DNA of 24,808 nucleotides, taken from the IMG/VR virus record IMGVR_UViG_3300021961_000598, positions 1 through 24,808 of that record; one strand, written 5' to 3'. Made by a program: the position numbers and the translations under genes. Below the pieces are notes generated by a model that was not told where the DNA came from, did not search any database, and was given only the letters and a program-made list of their open reading frames with translations. This document shows, piece by piece, positions 1 to 8,285 of this stretch (within the stretch, counting starts at the first letter, position 1; each line of letters opens with the position of its first letter). Source of the stretch: a virus.

Positions 1-2587
1 CAGGAGCATTTACCCCTGCTATTGTAGGTTCTGTACCGTTAGCATTAATTTTAAAATCAATATACTCATAAATGTCTTGCACAATTCCAGCGGCTGCTGC
101 GCCAGCGCCTGCAGATCCTGCAGGTCGCGTAGTTACTTGTAACTCTGCATTACTTGTTGATTTTGTAATACCAATGTTTTGTACTACATCACTGATGATT
201 GCTTGTAGTCTAGAAATAGCATCAATAGTATAAGCAACATCGCCCGAATCAATTAAACTTCCAGCTGGCATAATTGTTGTTGAGCGCAATTCATCGCCAA
301 CAACTGTACAGTTTTCTGGAACTATTATTGGCAATACTTCTTCAAAGTCTCCTGTTTTAACTGTAATAGTGTCGTACGGCTTACGTTCAGCAGGGACACC
401 AGCTGTCGAACCTGCGGTAATTGCATTTACTACTATATTAATTAAACTTTCAAGCAATGCTTGAGCATCGCTTTCTTCAGTAAAATTAGTATTAACTACT
501 TGATCTATGTTTCCGTATTTTGTACCTGTGTCTACTCCAATAGTTAAATTAGACAACACTGAATCTGCAATGCTTTTAATTTGACTAATACCGTCAGCAG
601 TCTCAGTTGCGTTATCCGCAAGATATGTTACACCGTCTGTATCAAAGTAAGAAATTGCTGCTGCTCTAGTACGTGAATTTCCGCCATGTGTTAAATCCCA
701 TACAACTGCATCAACTATTTGTCCAATATCTCTACGACAGGTCTCTTTTGTATATGTAAGTGCTGGATATGTAGCATCTATATATTCAACTACTTCTTCT
801 TGTATAAAACTTCTATTTGGTTCTAATAAATTTTTAGCATTGTATTTTAATGCACCGGCTTGTACTTGCTCTGTTGCATAACGTAACGTTTTCCAAGGAC
901 GATCTAAAGATACACCGTTATTTGGAGCAGGAGTATCACTACCGTTTGCACCTACATAAAATACATTATTAAGAGATCCAAAGTATTTCCATTCTGGTGC
1001 ATTACCTGCTTGGTTTACAACAAGAACTTGTCCTGGGTTGCCAATTGGTAGTCTACGTGGGCCTGTAGAGCTATAGTAAACAATGTCGCCTAGCGTAGTT
1101 AAATTACCAGTTTCGGCTCCTGCATTTAGCAAATTCCAATTTGTGCCTAAAAGATCTTGATCTGGTCTATTTTGTACAGTAATTTCATCAGACGTATGTT
1201 CTAAAATACAAATGTAGCTATTAACACCATATTGTACAGCATCTCCTGCGTCATAGAACGTAGCATCAGTCCAAGTGTTTTTCCATTTGATTCCGCTGTT
1301 TAATCTTTGCCAATAAGTTAAATTAGGTGGACGTTGATTACTATGATCTAGTATACACAAATAAGTGTATCCGCCTAAACGAATTACATCACCAACTAGA
1401 TAGCTAGTTGCACCAGACCAGTCGTCAATAAATTTAAACCCAGTTGTAAATAAATTCCAGTCTGCTATATTATTTGGGGGAACAGAGTTATTATTGTTTG
1501 TAATAGCAACATAAGAATAACCACCATATGTTACAAAATCTCCAGGCTGATAAAGTGTACTAGAGTTCCAACTATCTTCGAATTCTAAACCTTCAACAAA
1601 CTGATCCCAATTTGCTTCGTCGGCTGCTAAACTAACTCCTGCGGTGTGTTCTGTTGTACATATCCAAACGCCACCGCCGTATTTTACAACATCGTTTATC
1701 TTATATCTTGTTGCTGATGTCCAAGTTCCTAAATATTCTAATCCTTTGTTTAAATAATCCCATTTAGATTGATCTGCTTCAAGTCCTAGTGAGTTTGTTG
1801 CTGCTGAAGTATGGCCTTGGTTACAAACATAAATTTGTCCTCCGTACTTTACAACATCATTAACGCGATATCTTGTTGATACTGCCCAGTCTGTAGTCCA
1901 ATAAAGGCCTTCAGTAAACTTATCCCATTTAGATTGATCTGCTTCAAGTCCTAGCGATTCTGTTGCTGCTGAAGTATGACCTGTGTTACATACATAAACA
2001 ATACCATTATATTTAATGACATCATTTACTCTGTACCGTGTACCAACAACCCAATCATTTCTCCAATAAAAACCATCAGAAAATACGTTCCATTTAGCTT
2101 GATCAACTTCTAAGCCGTCTGCTTCTGTTACAGCTGAAGTGTGTTCTTGTATACAAATATAAACAACACCGTTATATTTTGCAATGTCGTTTACTTTGTA
2201 TCTTGTAGATACAGTCCAATCTTCTTTGTAGTCAAACCCTTCAGCAAATAAGTCCCATTTAGATTGATCTGCTTCAAGTCCTAGCGATTCTGTTGCTGCT
2301 GAAGTATGGGCAGTATTTGCAATATATAAGTATCCGCCGTATTTTACAATGTCCTTTACTTTATAATAAGTAGAAATTGCCCAATCTGATTTCCATTCAA
2401 TACCATCAGAAATTTTATTCCAGTAATAAGATTGATCAGTAGTGAATAGAGTGGGAGAAGTATGTCCTGCAATACATATGTATGTATTGCCACCGTTCCT
2501 AACAATATCATCTTTATAATAAGTAGTGGCAGAGGCCCAATTGCCTTTCCATATAAATCTAATTCTACCTAATTTAAATTCAGCCAT
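1..2587 (-). CDS. Giant tail fiber/adhesin with nine CBM5/12-like repeats (partial, C-terminus beyond window)
   Basis: The frame is open from an ATG at 2587 to the window edge, giving 862 codons with no stop, so the C-terminus is missing. Residues 8-490 are nine repeats of about 50-60 residues, with W...W...T.Y..GD.V.Y.G..Y.C...HT and a final W; this pattern resembles the CBM5/12 (ChtBD3) carbohydrate-binding fold. A linker with LPIGNPGQVLVV follows, then the FYVGANGSDT start of a right-handed beta-helix (about 542 on). The helix is interrupted by a helical segment (about 578-734) with the motif CRRDIGQIVDAVVWDL. The N-terminus MAEFKLGRIRFIWKG closely matches MADFRIERIRFNWKG of the 1638-aa gene immediately upstream, so the two are tandem paralogs. 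GGAGTG precedes the start at good spacing, and a late promoter element lies just upstream. A virion surface adhesin is the likely role, inferred from domains; sugar binding is unproven. Confidence 0.88.
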   Translation of the reverse strand, partial: MAEFKLGRIRFIWKGNWASATTYYKDDIVRNGGNTYICIAGHTSPTLFTTDQSYYWNKISDGIEWKSDWAISTYYKVKDIVKYGGYLYIANTAHTSAATESLGLEADQSKWDLFAEGFDYKEDWTVSTRYKVNDIAKYNGVVYICIQEHTSAVTEADGLEVDQAKWNVFSDGFYWRNDWVVGTRYRVNDVIKYNGIVYVCNTGHTSAATESLGLEADQSKWDKFTEGLYWTTDWAVSTRYRVNDVVKYGGQIYVCNQGHTSAATNSLGLEADQSKWDYLNKGLEYLGTWTSATRYKINDVVKYGGGVWICTTEHTAGVSLAADEANWDQFVEGLEFEDSWNSSTLYQPGDFVTYGGYSYVAITNNNNSVPPNNIADWNLFTTGFKFIDDWSGATSYLVGDVIRLGGYTYLCILDHSNQRPPNLTYWQRLNSGIKWKNTWTDATFYDAGDAVQYGVNSYICILEHTSDEITVQNRPDQDLLGTNWNLLNAGAETGNLTTLGDIVYYSSTGPRRLPIGNPGQVLVVNQAGNAPEWKYFGSLNNVFYVGANGSDTPAPNNGVSLDRPWKTLRYATEQVQAGALKYNAKNLLEPNRSFIQEEVVEYIDATYPALTYTKETCRRDIGQIVDAVVWDLTHGGNSRTRAAAISYFDTDGVTYLADNATETADGISQIKSIADSVLSNLTIGVDTGTKYGNIDQVVNTNFTEESDAQALLESLINIVVNAITAGSTAGVPAERKPYDTITVKTGDFEEVLPIIVPENCTVVGDELRSTTIMPAGSLIDSGDVAYTIDAISRLQAIISDVVQNIGITKSTSNAELQVTTRPAGSAGAGAAAAGIVQDIYEYIDFKINANGTEPTIAGVNAP
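1118..2566 (-). repeat. Nine tandem CBM5/12-like repeats (coding) in the partial giant fiber
   Basis: Nine units cover residues 8-490. Units 2-5 are exactly 55 residues (165 bp) each; units 6-9 are 51, 50, 49 and 58. Units 2, 4 and 5 share the segment SLGLEADQSKWD. At DNA level the plus-strand stretch starting tcccatttagattgatctgc occurs at about 1758, 1923 and 2253, that is at multiples of 165 bp, so the copies are recent or homogenised. Unit 7 lacks the Cys (YVAITNN) and unit 6 is shortened near ADEANW; the upstream paralog shows the same peculiarities. Confidence 0.85.
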
Positions 2588-2611
2588 TTAAGACACTCCA
2601 AATGTTTTTTA

Positions 2612-2619
2612 TATTTATC
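2612..2619 (-). promoter_or_regulatory. T4-type late promoter element GATAAATA
   Basis: On the minus strand this reads GATAAATA, a 7/8 match to the T4 late consensus TATAAATA. It lies in the 38-bp gap between the two giant fiber genes. Transcription starting about 6-7 bp downstream would leave an untranslated leader of about 18 nt containing GGAGTG before the ATG at 2587, a sensible layout. Recognition by a gp55-like late sigma factor is inferred from the T4 family. Confidence 0.5.
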
Positions 2620-2625
2620 AATTTA

Positions 2626-5600
2626 TTAATTTAGCTTTTGTCCAAAAGTAAAGTACTGCAACGCTAGGTATTTTCCTGCTGCTGCACTACTAAACTTTGT
2701 AGGACCTACTATATCTATTCGTTCACCAGTTGTTGTTGTTAATCGATTAGAATTTACTTTAACTTTTCCGGCAATAAGTGTTGTTGTATTTGCATTTGAT
2801 CCTCCACTTGTGATTCTACCTGACAAATACCTTATTATTGCTGCTTGTGTAGGAACAATGTTGTTTGAATTAGCTACAAATGTTCCTTCTTTAGAAAACT
2901 CTCTAATAATAACAGGGCTTGCACCTACTGCTAGTCCGCCTAAACTTATTTCATTTAAACCTGATATATCAAAAAATTCCGAGCTAACAGAAACAATCCC
3001 TGTTGCTTGATCAACTCTAAATAGCTCTCCAACACGGAAGTTGCCGTCTTGGTCGGTTGATGTATAAAACACGCGGCCTCCACCAATTTCAGTTGTTTCC
3101 TGTGGTTGTATTCCTTCTGGAGCAGTATAGTAACTTGTTCCGTATCTATCAGGATAATCAGTATTTTCAAAATTGCCTGAACCAATATCTAAGAAATCGT
3201 GTCCAGTTAATCTTACCTGGCTGTATTTTTGTCTAATAGTAATAGTGGTTTCATCATCAGGACTTTCAAGTGCAGCAATTGATGGAGTTATTCTAATTGT
3301 TGCTGTTAAATTAGGCGCAATTCCTGAAATATTTGTTGTACTAACTACTCTATAAACTTGATCATCAATTCCAGATATTAATAAATTGTCTCCAGGTCCT
3401 GGTTCAGTAGATAAATTTTTAACTTTTAAATAATTTCCTAGCTGATGCTCATTTGCGTTTCCGTTTCCGGCAACTGTACACGATGCTAAATTATATCCTG
3501 TTCCTCTATTATAGAAAACAGGTTGTGTTAATACTCCATTAGCTACAGCTACTTCAAACGATCCGTCAATAGTATTTTCAGGATCAATTATAGTTATTGC
3601 AGGCGTGCCAAGATAATAACTTCCAGGATCATAAACTAAAAAGGCAGAGATTCTACTTGAATCAACTACTGCTCTTACAATTGCTCTCGATCCTGTTTCA
3701 ATCGTGTTCCAAGAAGTTGACCCTGTTGCTGTTAAAATTATTTTTTCACCAGATCTTGCTAATTGCCCCCAATCGTTTGAAACAGTTGTATTATATAATC
3801 CTGGAAAATCACCAGACGATGCTGTTTTCCATATTTTACCATCTTTTGATTTGGCTAATATATTACCTAGTCCAGTTGCTAAAAACTCTCCAGAATCGTA
3901 AGATAAAACAGACAGTGTTGTTAGAGAATTTATAGAAGACTCATACCATGTTATACCATCAAAACTATATGCAGTATTATTATTGTCATCTACAGTAACA
4001 AATCTTCCATTACCATAACGCATATCACCCCAGTTTTTAGCTGATAAAGGTGTTATAGTAGTAAACGTCAATGCACCATCTTTACTATAAGCAATAGATC
4101 CTGTTCCGCTATTGTCATTTACAACATATGTGTTATTTCCGTATGCAGCTGAATTCCATGTTTCTGTTGTTGTACTTAAATTTGCAGAAACACTCCAAGA
4201 AGTTCCATTATTATAACTGATAAGTACTTCTCCGTCTGCTGATGATAATATTAGTTCACCTGTACCTGTAGATGCAATACCTTTCCATATTTTTGTAGAA
4301 GGCAGTGTAATTGTAGACCACGTGTCGCCGTTATCTGATTGTAATAGTTCGGCAACTGCTGCTCCTAGGTTATTTTCTTGCTTAACTACAATATACTTTG
4401 AACCAGTATATAACACGTTATTAACAACAAAGTCAGTACCTAAACTAGACGGCTCAGACCAGGTGCTGCCATCATCTGTACTAGTAGAAACGTACACTGT
4501 TCCTGTACCGCCGGCAGTAACTGTTACTAGTTTATTGCCGTTCATGATAAACTTCCAATTACTATCGCTTGGTCCTGTTATTAACTCAGGAGTAAAGGAC
4601 GGCTCTGGTATAAATACCCTAGGTTCAATTGAATAAAGTGTACTTCCGTCTAGTAGCGGCTCTATAGGATATCCAGGATATATGTGATCCCACCCTAATG
4701 CGCCATCAGATTCTCTACTAATTTCAGCTACTTTAGATACATCATCATAATTTGTTATCTTTCCATATTGTCCTATACCTTTTCCTGATACAATAAACAC
4801 TCTCATACCAACATATTTTTCAGAAGTTCCTGTTAAATCTGAACCTGCAAAAGTAATAGATTCGGTGTTTCCATCTTGGGCATAGTTTCTTAGATACTGA
4901 TAGTTTAGTCCTCCAGGGATTGAGGAATCAGCTTGTCCTAGCACTCTAATGTTAGATATAGCGCCGTTTCTAAATTCTTCAATAGAAGAATTAACACCAT
5001 ATCCGCTACCGATAAATGTTAAGGATGCAGATGAATAATTTTCTCCAGCATTACTGTATGCTAGTGCTATTATGTTTGATCCATTAGTATGAGTTCTATC
5101 AATTTGTGCTTGTAAAGTCTTATTATCTACTTGAGCAGTAATTGGTGTTTCTGTTGCATCAACTCCTTCTGCCCTAGATCCAAATGTTCCGTACGAGTTA
5201 TTTCCGTTTGCTGAACGTATAACTCCGCCGTTAGTTGACAAGTATCCAATGTATGCGTAGTACGTAAACACAGACACTAGTTCTACTTTTCCAGAACCGT
5301 TTGCCCAAATTGCAATACCATCGTTTATTATTTGTGTAAAGTCGTTGGCGACTATAGTTTTATTTCCGCCATTGTGCAAGGTTCCATCAATTTTTAAACC
5401 TACACATGCAGTACCAAACGTTGATACACGTTGTACATACGGAGACCTAGTAGTAATCCATGTGCTGCTATCATTTGGTCCTGTTCCGGGGTCAAGAGAC
5501 ACATATGCACCTGCACTTGGTCTTTTAGAATTATACTCTCCTTCAACACCAAGTGTTCCTATTAGTCCTTGAAGTGTTAAATTTTGAAGACTGGTTGCAT

Positions 5601-7542
5601 TTCTAACATAAAACATGTTAGATGTTTCATATCCAACAGCCGGAATAACTGTTACGCTTCTCAACTCGTCTCCTACTAGAGAAACACTAGCAGGTATAAC
5701 TATAGGTAGCTGTTCTTCATATATTCCTGTTTTTACAAAAACTGTTGCAGGTGCGCGACTAGCTTCATCTTCAAGAATATATTCCATTGCGTACTTAATT
5801 GTTTTAAATGGTAAATTAGTTGTTAGGCCAGCAGTTTCTTGGTCTGAACCGTTTTCATAGGATACAAAATAAACTTTGTTTGTATTATCAAATACATTCC
5901 ATGCAACTGCATCGTTAACTACTTTTAGTGCTTGACCTGGCAATCCAATTGCATGGCGGGTTGTATTAACGCCGTCATGAGTTCTAATGTCACCTATTGT
6001 AGTAAGTACATTTCCTGCTGTACCTTGTATTAAAGTTTCCCAGTATAGTCCTGCGCCTGCAACATCTGTTAAAGGATTATCTAATCCGCCCGTAGAGACA
6101 TGTCTAGCAATACAATGATAGGTTGTTCCTGCTAGAGTTACTATGTCTCCTATATAATATTGATGGCCAATTTCCCATGTATTTTTCCAAAACGTACCTT
6201 TTACTAGCTTAGTCCATGACACTTCTAGATCAGGGTATTCTCCAGAACTATCGGCGTTAGCATAATATAAATATCCGTTGTTTCTTACTACGTCACCTGT
6301 TAGGTAACTTTCACTAATGCTCCATTCCCCTCTATGATTGTAACCTTGTTTTAATAGTTCCCAATCACCTGTGTCTTGTAAAATTCCGTTTATACTAGGA
6401 ATAGATGCAGTATTATTGGTTAATGCTAGATAAGCATATCCGCCATAAAGTACAATATCGCCCTTTTTATATTCTTCAGAGCTAGACCAAACGTCTTCGT
6501 ACCCTAAGCCAGGTAACCACTCAGTCCAATTTGATTCATCATCTCTTAAGTTTGTTGTTCCGCTAGTATGATAAGTTGTACAAATCCAAAGCGAATTGCT
6601 CCATTTTATAATATCATTTAATTTATATCTTGTACTAATTGCCCAATGAGATTTATATTCTACGCCTGAAAAAACAATTTCCCATTTAGCTTGATCTGCT
6701 TCGAGCCCTAATGTTGTGTTAGCAGCAGAGGTGTGTGCTGCAATGCACCTATATACAATTCCGCCATATTTTACAATATCGTCTACAATGTATCTGACAT
6801 TTGTACCCCAATTAGTGTGCCATTTATCTGATCTAGAAACAATTTCCCATTTAGCTTGATCTGCTTCGAGCCCTAATGTTGTGTTAGCAGCAGAGGTGTG
6901 TCCCACAATACATCTGTATGTAGTTCCGCTATATTTTACAACGTCGTTAACTTTATAACGTCTATTGACAGTCCAGTTAGCATACCAGCTATCAGATACG
7001 GTTACAACAGTCCAGCTAGCTTGATGTGCTTCTAATCCAAGTGCAAGTGTTGTTGCTGAAGTATGTTTGGTACTACAAATATAAGTAATACCTCTGTAAT
7101 TGACAACATCACCTAAATCGTAATATGTAGATACAGTCCAATCGTTTAACCAGTTATATGTTGTTGCTATTAATGTCCAGTTAGAAATATTCCCCGGTAA
7201 GCCAAGACTTACGGTAGAAGTTGATGTATGGTTATCTGTACATTTATATACATACCCTTTATATTTTACAATATCTCCAGGGGTATAGTAAGTTGATGCA
7301 CTCCAATTACCTTTCCATTCATACCCGTCTAACATTAGTTCCCATTTAGCATCTGCTACTAACGGGCTTTCAGTAGTATATTCTAGGTCTGTATAAAAGT
7401 ATGTACTGTCTGATGTATGTGTAACTAGGCAGACATATGCTTTACCTCTATATAAAACAATGTCATCTTTAATATAATTGGTGGATGCTGTCCAGCTGCC
7501 CTTCCAGTTAAACCTAATTCTTTCAATTCTAAAATCTGCCAT
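2626..7542 (-). CDS. Giant tail fiber/adhesin: nine CBM5/12-like repeats, beta-helix, Asp-box propeller (1638 aa)
   Basis: Largest protein in the window. Residues 10-507 are nine CBM5/12-like repeats (W..NW..ST.Y..GDIV.Y.G..Y.C..HTS). A linker with GLPGQALKVV (about 533-542) follows, then a pectate-lyase-like right-handed beta-helix from FVSYENGSDQ (about 559) to about 790, including the VGDELRSVTVIPA segment shared with other fibers here. Residues about 985-1245 hold six Asp-box motifs (such as STDDGSTW, QSDNGDTW and YSFDGITW), the mark of a BNR/sialidase-type beta-propeller. The C-terminal part has FYTSTDQDGNFRVGELFRVDQATG (about 1492-1515), also found in the 830-aa and 1119-aa proteins. 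AGGAACG precedes the ATG. Most likely a virion adhesin or long fiber; glycan binding or hydrolysis is inferred only from domain types. A catalytic sialidase Arg triad could not be established by eye. Confidence 0.9.
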   Translation of the reverse strand: MADFRIERIRFNWKGSWTASTNYIKDDIVLYRGKAYVCLVTHTSDSTYFYTDLEYTTESPLVADAKWELMLDGYEWKGNWSASTYYTPGDIVKYKGYVYKCTDNHTSTSTVSLGLPGNISNWTLIATTYNWLNDWTVSTYYDLGDVVNYRGITYICSTKHTSATTLALGLEAHQASWTVVTVSDSWYANWTVNRRYKVNDVVKYSGTTYRCIVGHTSAANTTLGLEADQAKWEIVSRSDKWHTNWGTNVRYIVDDIVKYGGIVYRCIAAHTSAANTTLGLEADQAKWEIVFSGVEYKSHWAISTRYKLNDIIKWSNSLWICTTYHTSGTTNLRDDESNWTEWLPGLGYEDVWSSSEEYKKGDIVLYGGYAYLALTNNTASIPSINGILQDTGDWELLKQGYNHRGEWSISESYLTGDVVRNNGYLYYANADSSGEYPDLEVSWTKLVKGTFWKNTWEIGHQYYIGDIVTLAGTTYHCIARHVSTGGLDNPLTDVAGAGLYWETLIQGTAGNVLTTIGDIRTHDGVNTTRHAIGLPGQALKVVNDAVAWNVFDNTNKVYFVSYENGSDQETAGLTTNLPFKTIKYAMEYILEDEASRAPATVFVKTGIYEEQLPIVIPASVSLVGDELRSVTVIPAVGYETSNMFYVRNATSLQNLTLQGLIGTLGVEGEYNSKRPSAGAYVSLDPGTGPNDSSTWITTRSPYVQRVSTFGTACVGLKIDGTLHNGGNKTIVANDFTQIINDGIAIWANGSGKVELVSVFTYYAYIGYLSTNGGVIRSANGNNSYGTFGSRAEGVDATETPITAQVDNKTLQAQIDRTHTNGSNIIALAYSNAGENYSSASLTFIGSGYGVNSSIEEFRNGAISNIRVLGQADSSIPGGLNYQYLRNYAQDGNTESITFAGSDLTGTSEKYVGMRVFIVSGKGIGQYGKITNYDDVSKVAEISRESDGALGWDHIYPGYPIEPLLDGSTLYSIEPRVFIPEPSFTPELITGPSDSNWKFIMNGNKLVTVTAGGTGTVYVSTSTDDGSTWSEPSSLGTDFVVNNVLYTGSKYIVVKQENNLGAAVAELLQSDNGDTWSTITLPSTKIWKGIASTGTGELILSSADGEVLISYNNGTSWSVSANLSTTTETWNSAAYGNNTYVVNDNSGTGSIAYSKDGALTFTTITPLSAKNWGDMRYGNGRFVTVDDNNNTAYSFDGITWYESSINSLTTLSVLSYDSGEFLATGLGNILAKSKDGKIWKTASSGDFPGLYNTTVSNDWGQLARSGEKIILTATGSTSWNTIETGSRAIVRAVVDSSRISAFLVYDPGSYYLGTPAITIIDPENTIDGSFEVAVANGVLTQPVFYNRGTGYNLASCTVAGNGNANEHQLGNYLKVKNLSTEPGPGDNLLISGIDDQVYRVVSTTNISGIAPNLTATIRITPSIAALESPDDETTITIRQKYSQVRLTGHDFLDIGSGNFENTDYPDRYGTSYYTAPEGIQPQETTEIGGGRVFYTSTDQDGNFRVGELFRVDQATGIVSVSSEFFDISGLNEISLGGLAVGASPVIIREFSKEGTFVANSNNIVPTQAAIIRYLSGRITSGGSNANTTTLIAGKVKVNSNRLTTTTGERIDIVGPTKFSSAAAGKYLALQYFTFGQKLN
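3808..4590 (-). other. Sialidase-like (BNR/Asp-box) propeller domain within the 1638-aa fiber
   Basis: Residues about 985-1245. Six Asp-box-type motifs are visible, beginning near residues 1021 (STDDGSTW), 1069 (SDNGDTW), 1109 (SYNNGTSW), 1153 (SKDGALTF), 1193 (SFDGITW) and 1232 (SKDGKIW), spaced about 39-48 residues. Six blades fit a six-bladed propeller. Asp-boxes are structural and occur in non-enzymes too, so enzyme activity is not implied. Confidence 0.75.
6028..7515 (-). repeat. Nine tandem CBM5/12-like repeats (coding) in the 1638-aa fiber
   Basis: Nine units at residues about 10-507. Units 4 and 5 share HTSAANTTLGLEADQAKWEI exactly. At DNA level a 65-bp block is identical at 6672-6736 and 6837-6901, 165 bp apart (55 codons). 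Unit 6 is short (DDESNW), unit 7 lacks the Cys (YLALTNN) and unit 8 is the shortest. The same order of peculiarities appears in the paralogous array at 1118-2566. Confidence 0.85.
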
Positions 7543-7557
7543 GATCGTTCCTAATTA

Positions 7558-7938
7558 TTATAACCCGTTAGATGATGAATTTTCATCGTATGTATATCGA
7601 CGATTAATTCTAGCTACAAGTTCGCCCTCGTCGTTTATATAATAGAAAATGTTTCTATCATCCCATCTAAATTGCTCGTAGTTTAAATTACTATAGACTA
7701 AATTGTGAAGTGCATCTCGTCCTTCATAAAAGTCTTGACCTTGTTCAAACGTTGGATAGTTATTTGCTGGATCTCCAGGCTTATTAACAGAAATTGTATC
7801 GCTCGTTCTATCTAGTTGATCAGTTTTACCAACAAATAGTTCACCGTCGTCAGTTCTACGCAATCCATAAAAATATCTATCCTGAGTAGCTGAATAAATA
7901 TGATCTGGAGTTTGGCCTACATAATTACTACTTGACAT
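7558..7938 (-). CDS. Conserved small structural-type protein of the fiber cassette (126 aa)
   Basis: I choose the ATG at 7938 (MSSSNYVGQTPDHIYS) because AGGAAGAAG lies just upstream and this start clears the preceding gene by 11 bp. A longer reading from 7989 would add a Cys/Arg-rich segment overlapping that gene. The protein is hydrophilic and rich in Tyr, Asp and Asn (RYFYGLRRTDDGELFVGK, NIFYYINDEGELVARINRR), with no signal peptide or membrane segment. I do not recognise the family. Its place between the fiber-associated 109-aa protein and the giant fiber suggests a small virion or fiber-linker component, by context only. It ends 15 bp before the giant fiber gene. Confidence 0.8.
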   Translation of the reverse strand: MSSSNYVGQTPDHIYSATQDRYFYGLRRTDDGELFVGKTDQLDRTSDTISVNKPGDPANNYPTFEQGQDFYEGRDALHNLVYSNLNYEQFRWDDRNIFYYINDEGELVARINRRYTYDENSSSNGL

Positions 7939-7949
7939 AGTCTTCTTCC

Positions 7950-8279
7950 TTATACAATATCTACATAACTTATAATTGCATCTAAACAATCATCTTGATC
8001 AGCTACAATATACAATTGATTATTTGGTGCTAAGATTAATTTTTCACCTGCGCTTAAAGCCCTCAAACTTGAATTAGCCGGAACCATTACATCTTTTAAA
8101 TAATAACCTCGTACGCTTGTGTCGTCTTGTAACATAATACTTACAAACACAGGAGTATCTATTAAATTTGCTAAACTAATGCCAATAATGGTCGACCGTG
8201 TTGCACCATCTGTTTCAAGTGCAAGGATAGGAACCTCGCCTACTTCTTTTATAACTTTACTTTTAAATATTGTTGCCAT
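7950..8279 (-). CDS. Small beta-rich virion protein, distant paralog of the 107- and 126-aa pair (109 aa)
   Basis: Starts at ATG 8279, six bases after the stop of the 1119-aa fiber, with AGGATAAAAAGAG upstream. Alternating hydrophobic residues predict a beta sandwich. The pattern STIIGISLANL...V.V..SSLR.LSAGEKLILAPNNQLYIVAD..LDAIISYVDIV parallels the YAITNVLVCNT...VGETFTFDNEKIILEEGD...ATISWMEV scheme of the protein at 14821-15144, though identity is low. Such small proteins next to long fibers could be adaptors, capping domains or decoration proteins; this is inference. The family has no name I can give. Confidence 0.82.
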   Translation of the reverse strand: MATIFKSKVIKEVGEVPILALETDGATRSTIIGISLANLIDTPVFVSIMLQDDTSVRGYYLKDVMVPANSSLRALSAGEKLILAPNNQLYIVADQDDCLDAIISYVDIV

Positions 8280-8285
8280 CTCTTT

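Noticed and set aside
2810-5860. Several 60-112-codon plus-strand frames
   Set aside because: All opposite the 1638-aa fiber gene; low-complexity Leu/Gln or Pro/Ser composition; no plus-strand promoter seen.
6672-6901. Short regular DNA repeats considered as a CRISPR array
   Set aside because: The repeats are in frame, coding, 165 bp apart, and the intervening DNA encodes related protein sequence.
7939-7989. Upstream extension of the 126-aa gene (Cys/Arg-rich N-terminus)
   Set aside because: Would overlap the preceding gene and lacks a ribosome-binding site, while the ATG at 7938 has AGGAAGAAG.
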